This document shows positions 6,386 through 6,908 of a stretch of 6,908 nt of DNA, piece after piece. Position 1 is the first letter of the stretch. Each line of letters begins with the position of its first letter. The DNA is from JBHJHK01 sp050330975. GTDB lineage: Bacteria > Pseudomonadota > Gammaproteobacteria > Competibacterales > Competibacteraceae. The notes under the pieces are model-generated. The model had not been told where the DNA came from. It did no database searches and was given only the letters and a program-made list of their open reading frames with translations. The stretch lies in contig JBHJHK010000028.1 in the NCBI GenBank assembly GCA_050330975.1, positions 1 to 6,908 of the forward strand, in the 5' to 3' direction. A program made the translations under genes and the position numbers.

Positions 6386-6908
6386 ATGCATTCGACAAGC
6401 GAGATCAGCGAGGACTTCTTCAGCCGGTGGACCGACGCCCAACGCGACCTGTGGGACAGTCTGTCCACGGCCTTGCCGACCTTTGAACCCCCGGAGGATC
6501 TCAATTTGTGGCGCGAAGTTTATCTCAGTCATATCGTCACTTGGGAAAGGACCGTTCGCCAGTCCCTCGAAACCCAGCGCGTGTGGCTGGCCCAGTGGTC
6601 CGACACCATGGTGAACGAATACCCCACTTCGCTGCCCATGGACGAGTGGCGCCGTCAAGTCCAAGAGGTCGTGGATTGCTGGCTCGCCGCCCAGCAACAG
6701 CTCTGGGACCGATGGTTTAGCCTCCTCAAAGGCGAAGGTTACAGCACCGCGGTGGCGAGGCCTTTGGCCATGGACGGCAGGGCGCCGTCCACTGGGGACA
6801 CCTCGGCGGCCAGAGCCGTCGGTCCATACCCCGGCAGCCCTCTCCAGGGGACATCGGCCCCAGCCCCCCGGCCCGAGGCCTCGTTGGAGCCGGTCCAAAC
6901 CGCCCCCG
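6386..6908 (+). CDS. Tryptophan-rich protein, possibly PhaE/phasin-like (3' partial)
   Basis: The frame is open from the ATG at 6386 to the window end (174 codons visible) and carries a strong ribosome binding site. Residues 1-115 are helical-looking and amphipathic, with ten tryptophans (W15, 23, 42, 53, 67, 71, 88, 99, 107, 110). The pattern WxxAQxxLWD occurs twice, at 15-24 and 99-108; the second extends to WLAAQQQLWDRW. From about residue 120 the sequence becomes Pro/Ala/Ser/Gly-rich and looks disordered. No signal peptide or membrane span is seen. From memory, the W-L-x-x-Q-x-x-x-W-D-x-W pattern resembles the N-terminus of PhaE, the non-catalytic subunit of class III polyhydroxyalkanoate synthase, and related granule-associated proteins. 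That match is suggestive only, and no phaC or phaA/B gene is visible to support it. The codons keep G or C at most third positions, as expected of a real gene here. A minus-strand frame opposite it (6233-6898) has no ribosome site or recognisable domain. Confidence 0.72.
   Translation, partial: MHSTSEISEDFFSRWTDAQRDLWDSLSTALPTFEPPEDLNLWREVYLSHIVTWERTVRQSLETQRVWLAQWSDTMVNEYPTSLPMDEWRRQVQEVVDCWLAAQQQLWDRWFSLLKGEGYSTAVARPLAMDGRAPSTGDTSAARAVGPYPGSPLQGTSAPAPRPEASLEPVQTAP

Noticed and set aside
6233..6898. 221-codon minus-strand frame opposite the Trp-rich gene
   Set aside because: No ribosome site or domain is recognisable, and the plus strand has a strong Shine-Dalgarno site and a coherent protein with a repeated motif.

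Overview
The window looks like chromosomal DNA of a GC-rich gammaproteobacterium. The evidence is a FimV-type LysM domain at the left edge, a DUF4174 secreted protein, and a very large CheB/CheR/histidine-kinase hybrid. A tryptophan-rich protein at the right edge recalls the PhaE subunit of class III polyhydroxyalkanoate synthase, which would fit purple sulfur bacteria and relatives (Chromatiales). That placement is an inference from protein families; there is no rRNA or other phylogenetic marker here. No mobile element, CRISPR array, tRNA or rRNA is visible.

Layout. Bases 1-240 (+) are the C-terminal end of a FimV-like protein that stops just after its LysM domain. Bases 324-755 (+) encode a 143-aa DUF4174 protein with a signal peptide, followed by a short hairpin plus T-run at 813-829. 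The region 756-1019 separates convergent genes and holds no convincing gene. Bases 1020-1613 (-) encode a 197-aa PAS-like protein with two CxxC pairs at its C-terminus. It overlaps by ATGA the stop of the 1464-residue hybrid signalling protein at 1610-6004 (-). The region 6005-6385 is a divergent control region with a perfect TATAAT box, a 12-bp perfect palindrome and a tandem 14-bp duplication over the hybrid's start codon. From 6386 (+) to the right edge runs a tryptophan-rich, possibly PhaE/phasin-like protein with a strong Shine-Dalgarno site; it is cut by the window end.

How the genes fit together. The two minus-strand genes form a translationally coupled pair. The hybrid keeps key residues of a CheB methylesterase, a CheR methyltransferase, several PAS sensors, a histidine kinase and a C-terminal receiver. 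Its partner is a soluble PAS-like protein with a probable metal-binding tail. Together they look like a cytoplasmic sensory module whose input and output cannot be read from the sequence. No chemoreceptor, CheA or CheW gene is nearby, so a link to classical chemotaxis is not shown. The plus-strand genes have no evident functional link to this module.
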